From Acidiphilium multivorum AIU301 (lineage in GTDB: Bacteria; Pseudomonadota; Alphaproteobacteria; Acetobacterales; Acetobacteraceae): DNA of 40,588 nt. The stretch's first letter is position 1; each line of letters begins with the position of its first letter. The stretch spans positions 1 through 40,588 of the forward strand of contig NC_015188.1 of assembly GCF_000202835.1 (NCBI RefSeq), written 5' to 3'. Both the position numbers and the translations under genes were made by a program. A model generated the notes under the pieces. That model saw nothing but the letters and a program-made list of their open reading frames with translations. It was not told where the DNA came from and searched no databases. This document shows, piece after piece, positions 16,498-23,904 of this stretch.

Positions 16498-17099
16498 GTA
16501 GTGCTGAGGAACATCTCTACGGGCTGATGGAGATCGCCGAGCAGCAGCAGGCGGCTGTGCAGCGGGCGCTGAACGGCCTTGCTGAGGAGCGGGCGGCGCT
16601 AGCGCAGGAGCGGCAGAAACTGGCGGAGGAAGCCTCGAGCCTCGAAGAGCGGGTGCGTGAGGCGGTCAGCGCCGCGGTGACAACGGCGCTGGAGCAGGTG
16701 GGCAAGGAAGGTGTGGCGACGGTCCGAGCGGCAACCAAACCGATGCTGGAGGATCTGGCCGGGCTGGCAGGGGGCATGGCGGTTGCCGAGGAGGCGTTGC
16801 GCCGGATCGTGGCCTGGGCGAGCTGGCGGCTGCTGGGGTGGATCGTGGCCCTGACCGTCGGGTTGATGCTGTTCGGCTGGCTGAGCAGCACGGCCGTTGT
16901 CTGGTGGGATCGCACCACGGTCAGTCAGCTACGGGGCGAAATCGCCATGTTGCAGGCCAATCACGCCGCCTGGGTGAAGGCGGGAATGCTCGACAAGATC
17001 ACCCGATGCGGGGCAAACAGCCGCCCCTGCGTCGCCATCAACCAAAGCGCCGGGGCATACGGGAACAGCGGCGAGTATCGCGTCCTCAAGGGATATTAG
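16494..17099 (+). CDS. Coiled-coil membrane protein coupled to traA
   Basis: This 201-residue protein is translationally coupled to traA (GTGA). Residues 1-70 are a heptad-rich helical region (EEHLYGLMEIAEQQQAAVQR...), residues about 115-140 form a hydrophobic hairpin with ALTVGLMLFGWLSSTAVVWW, and the C-terminus has two cysteines (TRCGANSRPC). The layout recalls MobB-type proteins of mobilizable plasmids, which anchor the relaxase at the membrane and help engage a secretion channel. No specific family is recognised beyond that. The predicted job is to link TraA to the inner membrane. Confidence 0.65.
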   Translation: MSSAEEHLYGLMEIAEQQQAAVQRALNGLAEERAALAQERQKLAEEASSLEERVREAVSAAVTTALEQVGKEGVATVRAATKPMLEDLAGLAGGMAVAEEALRRIVAWASWRLLGWIVALTVGLMLFGWLSSTAVVWWDRTTVSQLRGEIAMLQANHAAWVKAGMLDKITRCGANSRPCVAINQSAGAYGNSGEYRVLKGY

Positions 17100-17272
17100 G
17101 TCATCATGTCCGCTGAGGTGGTTATTCTTGACGTTAAGTCGCGATTGCGTGTGCAGACGGGGTGTAACCAGTGGTAGAAATGCCACGATTTCACCTTATT
17201 TGGCAGGTGTTTTAAGGAGGGGCGCACGCGGGCTATGACTGCCGAAGATCTTGTTTAGAGCAAAGGTGGGAC

Positions 17273-18154
17273 ATGACAGAACTATCTGAACCGGGCTCGA
17301 CGATTCGAGAGTTCCGGCAGCCGGTGCATTTCTCGCTGTCGGCAGACCGTGGCTGGGGGCAGCGGTTTCAGCTAATTGCAACAGATATGAAAGATGGCGT
17401 CCGACTCTGGCGGTTGATTTGGACGCTCGGCCTGTCGGATATCAAGCTCCGTTATCGTGGATCGGCTCTAGGGCCGTTCTGGCTGACGATTTCCATGGGC
17501 GTTCAGATTGGGGCGATGGCGTTTCTCTATGCCGATCTGTTTCATACTGATATTCACACCTATCTGCCGTATCTGTCGATCTCGATTGTCCTCTGGGGTT
17601 ATCTCAATTCCCTCATTTCGGATGGGTGTGTCTGCTTTTCGAGCGCGGATACTCTTATTAAGGGCACTCGCATGCCTTTTACCGTTCATGCGGCGCGCAG
17701 TGTCGTTCGTAATACAATCGTGCTCGGGCATAACCTCGTCGTAGTTGTGGTCGTTTTCGCGATTATGGGTGTTGATCAGAGTCTATATTCCCTGCTGGCG
17801 ATACCGGCCTTCTTGCTCTGGCTCATTGATGCGTTCGCGATCTCTCTACTTTTTGGAGCGTTTTGTGCCCGGTTCAGAGACGTGCCGCAGATCATCATGG
17901 CGTTGATGCAGATTGCGTTCTTCGTGACACCAATCATGTGGTACGCCAAGATTCTTGAAACTCATCCGAGAGCCGTTCTTTTGGTCAAGCTCAATCCGTT
18001 TTTCTATATTTTGGAAATTCTACGCGCGCCGTTACTTGGTTCACCAATGAGCGTCGACATGGTGCTGAAAGCACTAATCATCTCCGCTGGGATCATTATC
18101 ATCAGTATCATTGGCTTTGCCCGGACGCGTGGGCGCATTGCGTACTGGGTTTGA
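17273..18154 (+). CDS. wzm: Polysaccharide ABC exporter permease (Wzm/KpsM type)
   Basis: Inner-membrane half of an ABC-2 type exporter that moves undecaprenyl-linked O-antigen or capsule-type glycan across the inner membrane. The 293-residue protein has a polar N-terminus, the family motif DIKLRYRGSALGPFWLTISM (about 59-78), and about six hydrophobic segments, with FVTPIMWYAKI and LVKLNPFFYILEILRAPLLG near the end, both characteristic of Wzm/TagG. RBS AGGTGGG precedes ATG 17273. It ends 4 bp before the ATPase gene start. Base composition is clearly less GC-rich than the rfb genes downstream, suggesting separate ancestry. Confidence 0.92.
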   Translation: MTELSEPGSTIREFRQPVHFSLSADRGWGQRFQLIATDMKDGVRLWRLIWTLGLSDIKLRYRGSALGPFWLTISMGVQIGAMAFLYADLFHTDIHTYLPYLSISIVLWGYLNSLISDGCVCFSSADTLIKGTRMPFTVHAARSVVRNTIVLGHNLVVVVVVFAIMGVDQSLYSLLAIPAFLLWLIDAFAISLLFGAFCARFRDVPQIIMALMQIAFFVTPIMWYAKILETHPRAVLLVKLNPFFYILEILRAPLLGSPMSVDMVLKALIISAGIIIISIIGFARTRGRIAYWV

Positions 18155-18158
18155 CAGC

Positions 18159-18986
18159 ATGGCACATCTTACTGCCTTCAATATTTCAGTCGATTTCCCA
18201 CTTTATCATAGTGATAGTCGGTCGCTGAAAAAGACGATCATGGGCAGGGCGGCGAGCCGCTTCGGACAGGATCAAAAGCATCGTCCGGTTGTTCAGGCCC
18301 TGCGGAATATCTCGTTTTCGCTCCGCTCGGGTGATCGGCTTGGATTGATTGGTTCGAACGGTTCGGGAAAGACAACGCTTCTGCGGGCGCTCTCGGGGAT
18401 CTACCAGCCGACGGTAGGTTCACTTTCGATGGAAGGTCGGCTGACCTCCTTGCTCGATCCCGGACAGGGGATGAACACGGATCTCACTGGCCGGGAAAAT
18501 ATCCAGCTCCGGGGCCAATTCCTTGGCTTACCTCGTGCTGAGATTGATCGGCTTGAGGCCGACGTCGAGGATTTCTCCGAACTTGCACAGTTCCTCGATT
18601 TGCCAGTGAGGAGCTATTCGTCGGGCATGGTTGTGCGACTTGCTTTTGCAATGGCTACAGCTTTTCCACCTGAGCTACTTTTAATGGATGAATGGATTCT
18701 GGCCGGTGATGCTGCCTTTATGGAAAAAGCCAAGAATAGAATAGAAGGTATGGTACGGCACGCAGATATTCTTATACTAGCAAGTCATTCTCCTGTTATT
18801 TTAGCAGAATGGTGTAATCGTCTGGTTTTGTTAGATAATGGCCAGATAAAAGCGGATGGAGAACCCATGGATATTCTTGAAGAATATCTCCCATCTACCG
18901 CAATTGAAGAAGTAAGGCTTACGGTTTCTCAAAAGCGAATGAGAAAGCAAAGGGTTGTTGAGGAAGAATCGAAGGATCTCCCGTGA
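18159..18986 (+). CDS. wzt: Polysaccharide ABC exporter ATPase (Wzt/KpsT type)
   Basis: Powers the Wzm permease. The 275-residue protein carries Walker A GSNGSGKTT (about 65-73), Q-loop region, signature YSSGMVVRLAFA (about 153), Walker B LLLMDEW (about 173) and the H-loop ASHS. After the ATPase core only about 45 residues remain, so the C-terminal carbohydrate-binding domain found in long Wzt proteins is absent and chain-length control by that route is not expected. ATG 18159 is chosen as the family start. The last ~300 bp are conspicuously AT-rich, then composition jumps to very GC-rich at rfbB, whose ATG-side overlap (GTGA) still keeps the genes coupled. Confidence 0.92.
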   Translation: MAHLTAFNISVDFPLYHSDSRSLKKTIMGRAASRFGQDQKHRPVVQALRNISFSLRSGDRLGLIGSNGSGKTTLLRALSGIYQPTVGSLSMEGRLTSLLDPGQGMNTDLTGRENIQLRGQFLGLPRAEIDRLEADVEDFSELAQFLDLPVRSYSSGMVVRLAFAMATAFPPELLLMDEWILAGDAAFMEKAKNRIEGMVRHADILILASHSPVILAEWCNRLVLLDNGQIKADGEPMDILEEYLPSTAIEEVRLTVSQKRMRKQRVVEEESKDLP

Positions 18987-20041
18987 CGAAATTTCTGATC
19001 ACCGGGGGCTGCGGCTTCATTGGTTCTGCCGTTGTCCGGCGGCTGCTGGCGAGCGCGGCGCATGAGGTCGTCACTGTCGACAAGATGACCTATGCCGCCT
19101 CGGAGGACGCGCTGGGCGCTGCGCTGGGGCATCCGCGCCATCGTCTGATCCGCGCCGACATCGCCGATGCCGCGGCGATGCGCGCCGTCTTCGAGGCCCA
19201 CCGGCCCGACATCGTCATGCATCTCGCCGCCGAATCCCATGTCGACCGCTCGATCGACGGGCCGCGCGATTTCATCGACACCAACATCACCGGCACCTTC
19301 GTCCTGCTCGAGGCCGCCCGCGCCTGGTTCGCCACCCTGGACGAGCCCGCCCGCCGCCGCTTCCGCTTCCACCACATCTCCACCGACGAGGTGTTCGGCG
19401 CGCTCGAACCCGGCGATCCCCCCTTCACCGAAACCACCCCCTACGACCCGCGCAGCCCCTATGCCGCCAGCAAGGCCGCGTCGGACCATCTCGTCCGCGC
19501 CTGGCAGCACACCTACGGCCTGCCCACCATCGTCTCCAACACCACCAACAATTACGGCCCCTGGCAGTTCCCCGAGAAGCTCATCCCGCTGGTGCTGATC
19601 AACGCGCTCGAGGGGCGGCCCCTGCCCGTCTATGGCGACGGCTCCAACCTGCGCGACTGGCTGTTCGTCGAGGATCACGCCGAGGCGCTCGTCACCATCG
19701 CCCTCACCGGCACGCCGGGCGAGACCTACGCCATCGGCGCCCGCCAGCCCCGCTCCAATCTCGACGTCGTCCGCGCCATCTGCCGCCTGCTCGATGACCG
19801 CCGTCCCGATCCCGCCGGCCCGCGCGAGCGGCTGATCACCTTCGTCGCCGACCGCCCCGGCCACGATTTCCGCTACGAGATCGACCCCGCCCGCAGCGAG
19901 GCCGCCCTCGGCTGGCGCGCCGCCCACGATTTCGAGGCCGGCCTCGCCCGCACCGTCGACTGGTATCTCGCCAACGAGACCTGGTGGCGCGCCATCCGCG
20001 CCCGCCGCTATGCCGGCCAGCGGCTCGGTACCGCCGCATGA
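18983..20041 (+). CDS. rfbB: dTDP-glucose 4,6-dehydratase
   Basis: Second step of dTDP-L-rhamnose synthesis: NAD-dependent conversion of dTDP-glucose to the 4-keto-6-deoxy sugar. The 352-residue SDR protein has [11 protein letters not shown] near the start, [19 protein letters not shown], the catalytic region [13 protein letters not shown], and the YxxxK pair in [14 protein letters not shown], followed by [16 protein letters not shown]. All active-site elements are present. It starts with GTG at 18983 overlapping the wzt stop and ends overlapping rfbA by ATGA. Very high GC, matching rfbA, rfbC and rfbD. Confidence 0.96.
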   Translation: MTKFLITGGCGFIGSAVVRRLLASAAHEVVTVDKMTYAASEDALGAALGHPRHRLIRADIADAAAMRAVFEAHRPDIVMHLAAESHVDRSIDGPRDFIDTNITGTFVLLEAARAWFATLDEPARRRFRFHHISTDEVFGALEPGDPPFTETTPYDPRSPYAASKAASDHLVRAWQHTYGLPTIVSNTTNNYGPWQFPEKLIPLVLINALEGRPLPVYGDGSNLRDWLFVEDHAEALVTIALTGTPGETYAIGARQPRSNLDVVRAICRLLDDRRPDPAGPRERLITFVADRPGHDFRYEIDPARSEAALGWRAAHDFEAGLARTVDWYLANETWWRAIRARRYAGQRLGTAA

Positions 20042-20919
20042 TCCGCAAGGGAATCATCCTCGCCGGCGGCTCCGGCACCCGCCTGCACCCCTCCACCCTC
20101 GCCGCCTCGAAGCAGCTCCTCCCCGTCTACGACAAGCCGATGGTCTACTATCCGCTGTCGACCCTGCTGCTCGCCGGCATCCGCGACCTGCTGCTGATCT
20201 CCACCCCGCAGGACCTGCCCCAGTTCCGCCGCCTGCTCGGCGACGGCGGCCAATACGGCATCCATATCGACTATGCCGCCCAGCCCTCGCCCGACGGTCT
20301 CGCCCAGGCCTTCCTGATCGGCGAGGACTGGCTCGCCGGCGAGGCCTGCGCCCTCGCCCTCGGCGACAACCTCATCCACGCCGATCATCTCTCGCTCGCG
20401 CTGCGCCAGGCCGCCGGCCGGGAGGCCGGCGCCACCGTCTTCGCCTACCAGGTGCGCGATCCCGAGCGCTACGGCGTCGTCACCTTCGACGATGCCGGCC
20501 GCCCCATCGACATCGTCGAGAAACCCACCGCCCCCGCCTCCAGCTGGGCGGTCACCGGCCTCTATTTCTACGATCGCCGGGTCAGCGAATTCGCCCACCG
20601 CATCCGCCCCTCCGCACGCGGCGAGCTCGAGATCACCGATCTCAACCGCCTCTATCTCGACGACGGCTCCCTCACCGTCGAGCGCCTCGGCCGCGGCACC
20701 GCCTGGCTCGACGCCGGAACCCCCGACTCCCTGCTCCAGGCCGCCACCTTCGTGCAGACCATCCAGGCTCGCCAGGGACAGCTCGTCGGCTGCCCCGAGG
20801 AAGTCGCCTTCCGCATGGGCTTCATCGACGCCGAAACCCTCCGCCGCCACGCCACACGCCTCGGCAAGACCGATCTCGGCCGCCTCCTGCACGAACTCGC
20901 CGACGGTGACACTCCATGA
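20038..20919 (+). CDS. rfbA: Glucose-1-phosphate thymidylyltransferase
   Basis: First step of the dTDP-rhamnose pathway: joins dTTP and glucose-1-phosphate. The 293-residue protein starts [20 protein letters not shown] with the nucleotide-binding GGSGTRL motif, followed by [24 protein letters not shown] with the metal-binding Asp, and [22 protein letters not shown] 20038 is the family start and overlaps the rfbB stop by ATGA; the open frame further upstream is ignored. Length is normal. Confidence 0.96.
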   Translation: MIRKGIILAGGSGTRLHPSTLAASKQLLPVYDKPMVYYPLSTLLLAGIRDLLLISTPQDLPQFRRLLGDGGQYGIHIDYAAQPSPDGLAQAFLIGEDWLAGEACALALGDNLIHADHLSLALRQAAGREAGATVFAYQVRDPERYGVVTFDDAGRPIDIVEKPTAPASSWAVTGLYFYDRRVSEFAHRIRPSARGELEITDLNRLYLDDGSLTVERLGRGTAWLDAGTPDSLLQAATFVQTIQARQGQLVGCPEEVAFRMGFIDAETLRRHATRLGKTDLGRLLHELADGDTP

Positions 20920-21470
20920 TCGAAACACTCGTACTGCCCGACGTGAAACTCATAACCCCGCCGCGCTTCGCCGATTCGCGCGGCTGGTTCAGCGAAACCT
21001 GGAACCAGGCGAAGCTCGCCGCCCTCGGCTTCACCGAAACCTTCGTGCAGGACAACCACTCCTGCTCCACCCGGCCCGGCACCATCCGCGGCCTGCACTG
21101 CCAGATCGCCCCCTTCGCCCAGGGCAAGCTCGTCCGCTGCATCCGCGGCGCGATCTGGGACGTCGCCGTCGATATCCGCCACGGCTCGCCCGGCTTCGGC
21201 CGCTTCGCCGCCGCCGAACTCTCCGCCGCCAACGGCGCCCAGCTCTGGATTCCGCCCGGCTTCCTGCACGGCTTCTGCACGCTCGAACCCGATACCGAGG
21301 TCGTCTACAAGGTCACCGCCCCTTACGACAAAGCCTCCGAGCGCGGCGTCATCTGGAACGATCCCGATCTCGCCCTGCCCTGGCCCGTTCCCGGCGATGG
21401 CGCCCTGCTCTCGGACAAGGACAATCTCCTGCCCCGCCTCGCCGAGGCCGAACCCTGGTTCACGCTCTGA
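20916..21470 (+). CDS. rfbC: dTDP-4-dehydrorhamnose 3,5-epimerase
   Basis: Third enzyme of the pathway, a cupin-fold epimerase. The 184-residue protein shows [26 protein letters not shown], the catalytic RGLHCQ motif, [18 protein letters not shown] and [14 protein letters not shown] with its conserved His, ending [14 protein letters not shown]. Complete. Overlaps rfbA by ATGA and is followed by rfbD after 1 bp. Confidence 0.96.
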   Translation: MIETLVLPDVKLITPPRFADSRGWFSETWNQAKLAALGFTETFVQDNHSCSTRPGTIRGLHCQIAPFAQGKLVRCIRGAIWDVAVDIRHGSPGFGRFAAAELSAANGAQLWIPPGFLHGFCTLEPDTEVVYKVTAPYDKASERGVIWNDPDLALPWPVPGDGALLSDKDNLLPRLAEAEPWFTL

Positions 21471-21471
21471 C

Positions 21472-22377
21472 ATGCCGGCGCGCCCGATCCTGATCACCGG
21501 GGCGAGCGGCCAGCTCGGCCACGCCCTCGCCGCCCGCGCGCCCGCCGCCGGCCTTCCCGCCCGCGCCGTCGGCCGTCCCGGCTTCGACTTCGACGCCCCG
21601 GAGACGATCGCCGCCACCCTCGCCGCCACCGATCCCGCCCTCGTCGTCAACGCCGCCGCCTGGACCGCCGTCGACGCCGCCGAGGCCAACGCCGACGCCG
21701 CATACCGCGCCAATCGCGACGGCCCCGCAACCCTCGCCACCCTTTGCCGCGCCCGCGGAAACCCCCTCATCCACGTCTCGACCGACTATGTGTTCGACGG
21801 CACCAAGGGCGCGCCCTACACCGAAGCCGACCCGATCGCCCCGCTCGGCGTCTATGGCGAAAGCAAGGCCGCCGGCGAGGAAGCCGTGCTCGCCTCGGGC
21901 GCGGATGCCATCATCCTGCGCACCGCCTGGGTGTTCTCCGCCACCGGCAAGAATTTCGCCCGCACCATGATCGCCGCCGCGCACCGCCTGCCGACGCTGC
22001 GCGTGGTTGCCGACCAGCGCGGCGCCCCCACCGCCGCCGAGGACCTCGCCGAGGCCATCCTCGCCATCGCCGCTCGCATCCTCGCCGAAGGCTGGCAGCC
22101 CGGCTTCGCCGGCATCTTCCACGCCACCAGCGCCGGCGACACCTCATGGCACGGCTTCGCCACCGAAATCCTCGCCCTCGCCGCTCGCCACGGCACGCCC
22201 CTCCCCGACATCGTCCCCATCGCCACCGCGGACTGGCCCACCCCAGCCCGCCGCCCCGCCGACTCCCGCCTCGATACCACGAAACTCAAGGACAGCTTCG
22301 GCCTCGCGCTGCCCCACTGGCGGGACGCCACCGCCCGCATCGTCCCTGCAATCCTGGCGCAGGACGAAACATCGTGA
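21472..22377 (+). CDS. rfbD: dTDP-4-dehydrorhamnose reductase
   Basis: Last step, NAD(P)H reduction to dTDP-L-rhamnose. The 301-residue SDR enzyme has TGASGQLGHAL at the N-terminus, VNAAAWTAVDAAE, HVSTDYVFDG, and the catalytic YGESKAAGEEAV, with a normal C-terminus containing TPARRPADSRLDT. The ATG at 21472 comes 1 bp after the rfbC stop. Its final codons overlap a GTG that opens the truncated GT2 gene. With this the rfbBACD operon is complete, so the plasmid can supply the rhamnose donor if the host provides dTTP and glucose-1-phosphate. Confidence 0.95.
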   Translation: MPARPILITGASGQLGHALAARAPAAGLPARAVGRPGFDFDAPETIAATLAATDPALVVNAAAWTAVDAAEANADAAYRANRDGPATLATLCRARGNPLIHVSTDYVFDGTKGAPYTEADPIAPLGVYGESKAAGEEAVLASGADAIILRTAWVFSATGKNFARTMIAAAHRLPTLRVVADQRGAPTAAEDLAEAILAIAARILAEGWQPGFAGIFHATSAGDTSWHGFATEILALAARHGTPLPDIVPIATADWPTPARRPADSRLDTTKLKDSFGLALPHWRDATARIVPAILAQDETS

Positions 22378-22523
22378 CCACCATCCTCCTCTCCACCTTC
22401 AACGGAACTCGCTTCCTCCCCGAACAGCTTGCAAGCTTCGCAGCGCAGACCGATCAGGACTGGCGCCTCCTCTGGCGCAATGACGGCTCGTCCGACTCCA
22501 CCCACGAAATCACTTCCAGGCTC
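22374..22523 (+). pseudogene. N-terminal fragment of a GT2 glycosyltransferase
   Basis: The GTG at 22374 overlaps the rfbD stop. About 49 residues match the start of family 2 glycosyltransferases: VTTILLSTFNGTRFLPEQLA, then TDQDWRLLWRNDGSSDSTHE, the nucleotide-binding strand and loop. The frame then runs directly into rfbD-like sequence, so the rest of the transferase is lost. This gene was evidently the fifth of the rhamnose operon and probably added rhamnose or another sugar. Confidence 0.75.
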
Positions 22524-22685
22524 GTCGCTGGCATCTTTCACGCTACCCACACAGGTGACATCACATGGGACGGCTACGCTACCTAAATTCCCGCCAGAGC
22601 TGGGAGGCATGGCATATTCAATCCCGAAACTATTCCGAACGCGATTGGCGCCTTCCCAAGGCCAATATGCATACTGGAAAAATAA
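22524..22685 (+). pseudogene. Second rfbD relic (3' fragment)
   Basis: In the same frame as the GT2 fragment, VAGIFHATHTGDITWDGYAT, a TAA (22584-22586), then IPARAGRHGIFNPETIPNAI follow the C-terminal part of rfbD (compare AGIFHATSAGDTSWHGFATE in the intact gene). It then fades and stops at 22683-22685. It is diverged from the adjacent rfbD, so it derives from another copy rather than a simple tandem duplication. It is out of action: no start, one in-frame stop, truncated end. Confidence 0.7.
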
Positions 22686-22712
22686 AGTTAAATTTCCATG
22701 AAGGATAGAATA

Positions 22713-22824
22713 ATGGATAATTATTATGAAAAATATAATGTGTTAAATATGATAAAAGATGAAAGTAATGATTTTATTTTTAAATCAGCTCCGCTCAGCG
22801 GGGTATTAAGTGCTTGGTATGGTC
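22713..22824 (+). pseudogene. Giant methyltransferase-glycosyltransferase gene, 5' segment
   Basis: ATG 22713 follows an AAGGA ribosome binding site by 7 nt and opens MDNYYEKYNVLNMIKDESND. After 37 codons the frame is cut by IS1595 copy 1 at the duplicated target GTATGGTC (22817-22824). Removing the IS and one target copy joins SAWYG to HVPFAYWIVSALRPRRFVEL in the next segment with no frame loss. An alternative ATG lies 15 bp upstream. Confidence 0.75.
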
Positions 22825-23904
22825 CTTGCCTATCCGGTTGTTACCCACACCCACTAAATGTAGGGTGTGTCCATTCCCCGGAATAAAGCTCGTCAAAGGT
22901 TGGTGCGGCTGCCCTACCCGCGATTCCGAGCAGCGAGCGGAACGCGTTGAAGGGATAGAGGCGCCGGTTGAACCGAAACGTGAATTCATTGAGGTAGGCT
23001 TGTAGATGTTTGGCGCTGACCCCGTGATGGATGCCGTTGATCCAGGTCTTCAGGTTGGTAAAGACCAAGTGGACGATCGGCAGGAATTCTTCTGCCACCT
23101 CCGGGTCGCCGCATTCGGCGATTGCATGGTGGTCGAACCCGCGCCTTCCGAGACCGGCATAGCCGCTCCAGTCGTCGGTAACGATCAGCGATCCGGGAGC
23201 AACGGCGTTTTCGACGAATCCGCAGAGCGAATTGGCGCTACGGTCGGGGACAACAGCGAGACGAACGCGTCCCGCGTAGCGACCGTCTTTCCGATTGTCG
23301 AGCTTGGTTCCCGGTTTCCGGTGGCGCACCTCCACGGCACAGGCGACGAGAACCTTGTGATGGACACCCCGTCCATCGCCTCGGGTTCGTCCTCCAACCC
23401 ACGTTTCATCCACTTCGACGTGTTCTTGCGGCGTGTCGCCAATCTTGTCGCGCTCGGGGCGCACCATCCCGGCGCGCAGCTTATGAAGGATGCCGAAGGC
23501 GGTCTCGTAGCGCGACAGGCCGAGTTGCCGCTGAAATTGGACGGCCGACATTCCGGGCGTCTGGCTGGCGATCAAGTAAGCCGCCCAGAACCAAGTCGAC
23601 AGCGGCGTGTGACTGCGTTCCATAACGGTCCCAGCCATCAGGCTTACGTCTTTGCGACAGGCCCGGCAGCGCAGAACGCCCGGGCGCGCCTCGAAACGGA
23701 ACGGCTCGCCAACGACGCCGCACCTTGGGCAGGCGAACCCTCCATTCCAGCGGGCGCTTTCGAGATAGGCGGCACAGGCCGCGTCGTTCGGGAAAATACG
23801 CTGGAATTCCGGCAGAGACTGCGGGAACGGCAGGTCTTCACGGGCCAGGACATCCATGCCCAACACTAGATCTAGTAGGTATGGGAGTCAACCGGATAGG
23901 CAAG
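22825..23904 (-). mobile_element. IS1595-family element, copy 1
   Basis: 1,080 bp, ends CTTGCCTATCCGGTTG inverted at both termini (16 bp perfect, imperfect beyond), 8-bp target duplication GTATGGTC at 22817-22824 and 23905-23912. It splits the giant glycosyltransferase gene. By eye it is identical to copies 2 and 3. Confidence 0.95.
22841..23866 (-). CDS. IS1595-family transposase (copy 1)
   Basis: A 341-residue (338 from the internal ATG) ISXO2-type transposase. An N-terminal zinc ribbon (CPRCG ... CRAC, about 48-75) is followed by the catalytic core: VEVDETWVGG (first acid), IVTDDWSGYAG (second), HHAIAECGDPEV, and the late NGIHHGVSAKHLQAYLNEF motif that supplies the third residue in this family. 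The frame opens at GTG 23866 beside the palindrome ACTAGATCTAGT; the ATG three codons in is the likelier start. Intact, so it could drive further transposition. Confidence 0.93.
   Translation of the reverse strand: MLGMDVLAREDLPFPQSLPEFQRIFPNDAACAAYLESARWNGGFACPRCGVVGEPFRFEARPGVLRCRACRKDVSLMAGTVMERSHTPLSTWFWAAYLIASQTPGMSAVQFQRQLGLSRYETAFGILHKLRAGMVRPERDKIGDTPQEHVEVDETWVGGRTRGDGRGVHHKVLVACAVEVRHRKPGTKLDNRKDGRYAGRVRLAVVPDRSANSLCGFVENAVAPGSLIVTDDWSGYAGLGRRGFDHHAIAECGDPEVAEEFLPIVHLVFTNLKTWINGIHHGVSAKHLQAYLNEFTFRFNRRLYPFNAFRSLLGIAGRAAAPTFDELYSGEWTHPTFSGCG

Noticed and set aside
17235-17258. Seven-codon leader peptide with AAGGAGG upstream of wzm
   Set aside because: Spacing from the ribosome binding site is too long and nothing links it to regulation; probably chance.
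18929-21770. Long minus-strand frames of 332, 306 and 372 codons
   Set aside because: Gly/Ala/Arg-rich shadows opposite rfbB, rfbA and rfbC, caused by extreme GC; no family features.
23006-23869. 287-codon frame, present three times
   Set aside because: Antisense shadow of the IS1595 transposase; its repetition only reflects the three IS copies.
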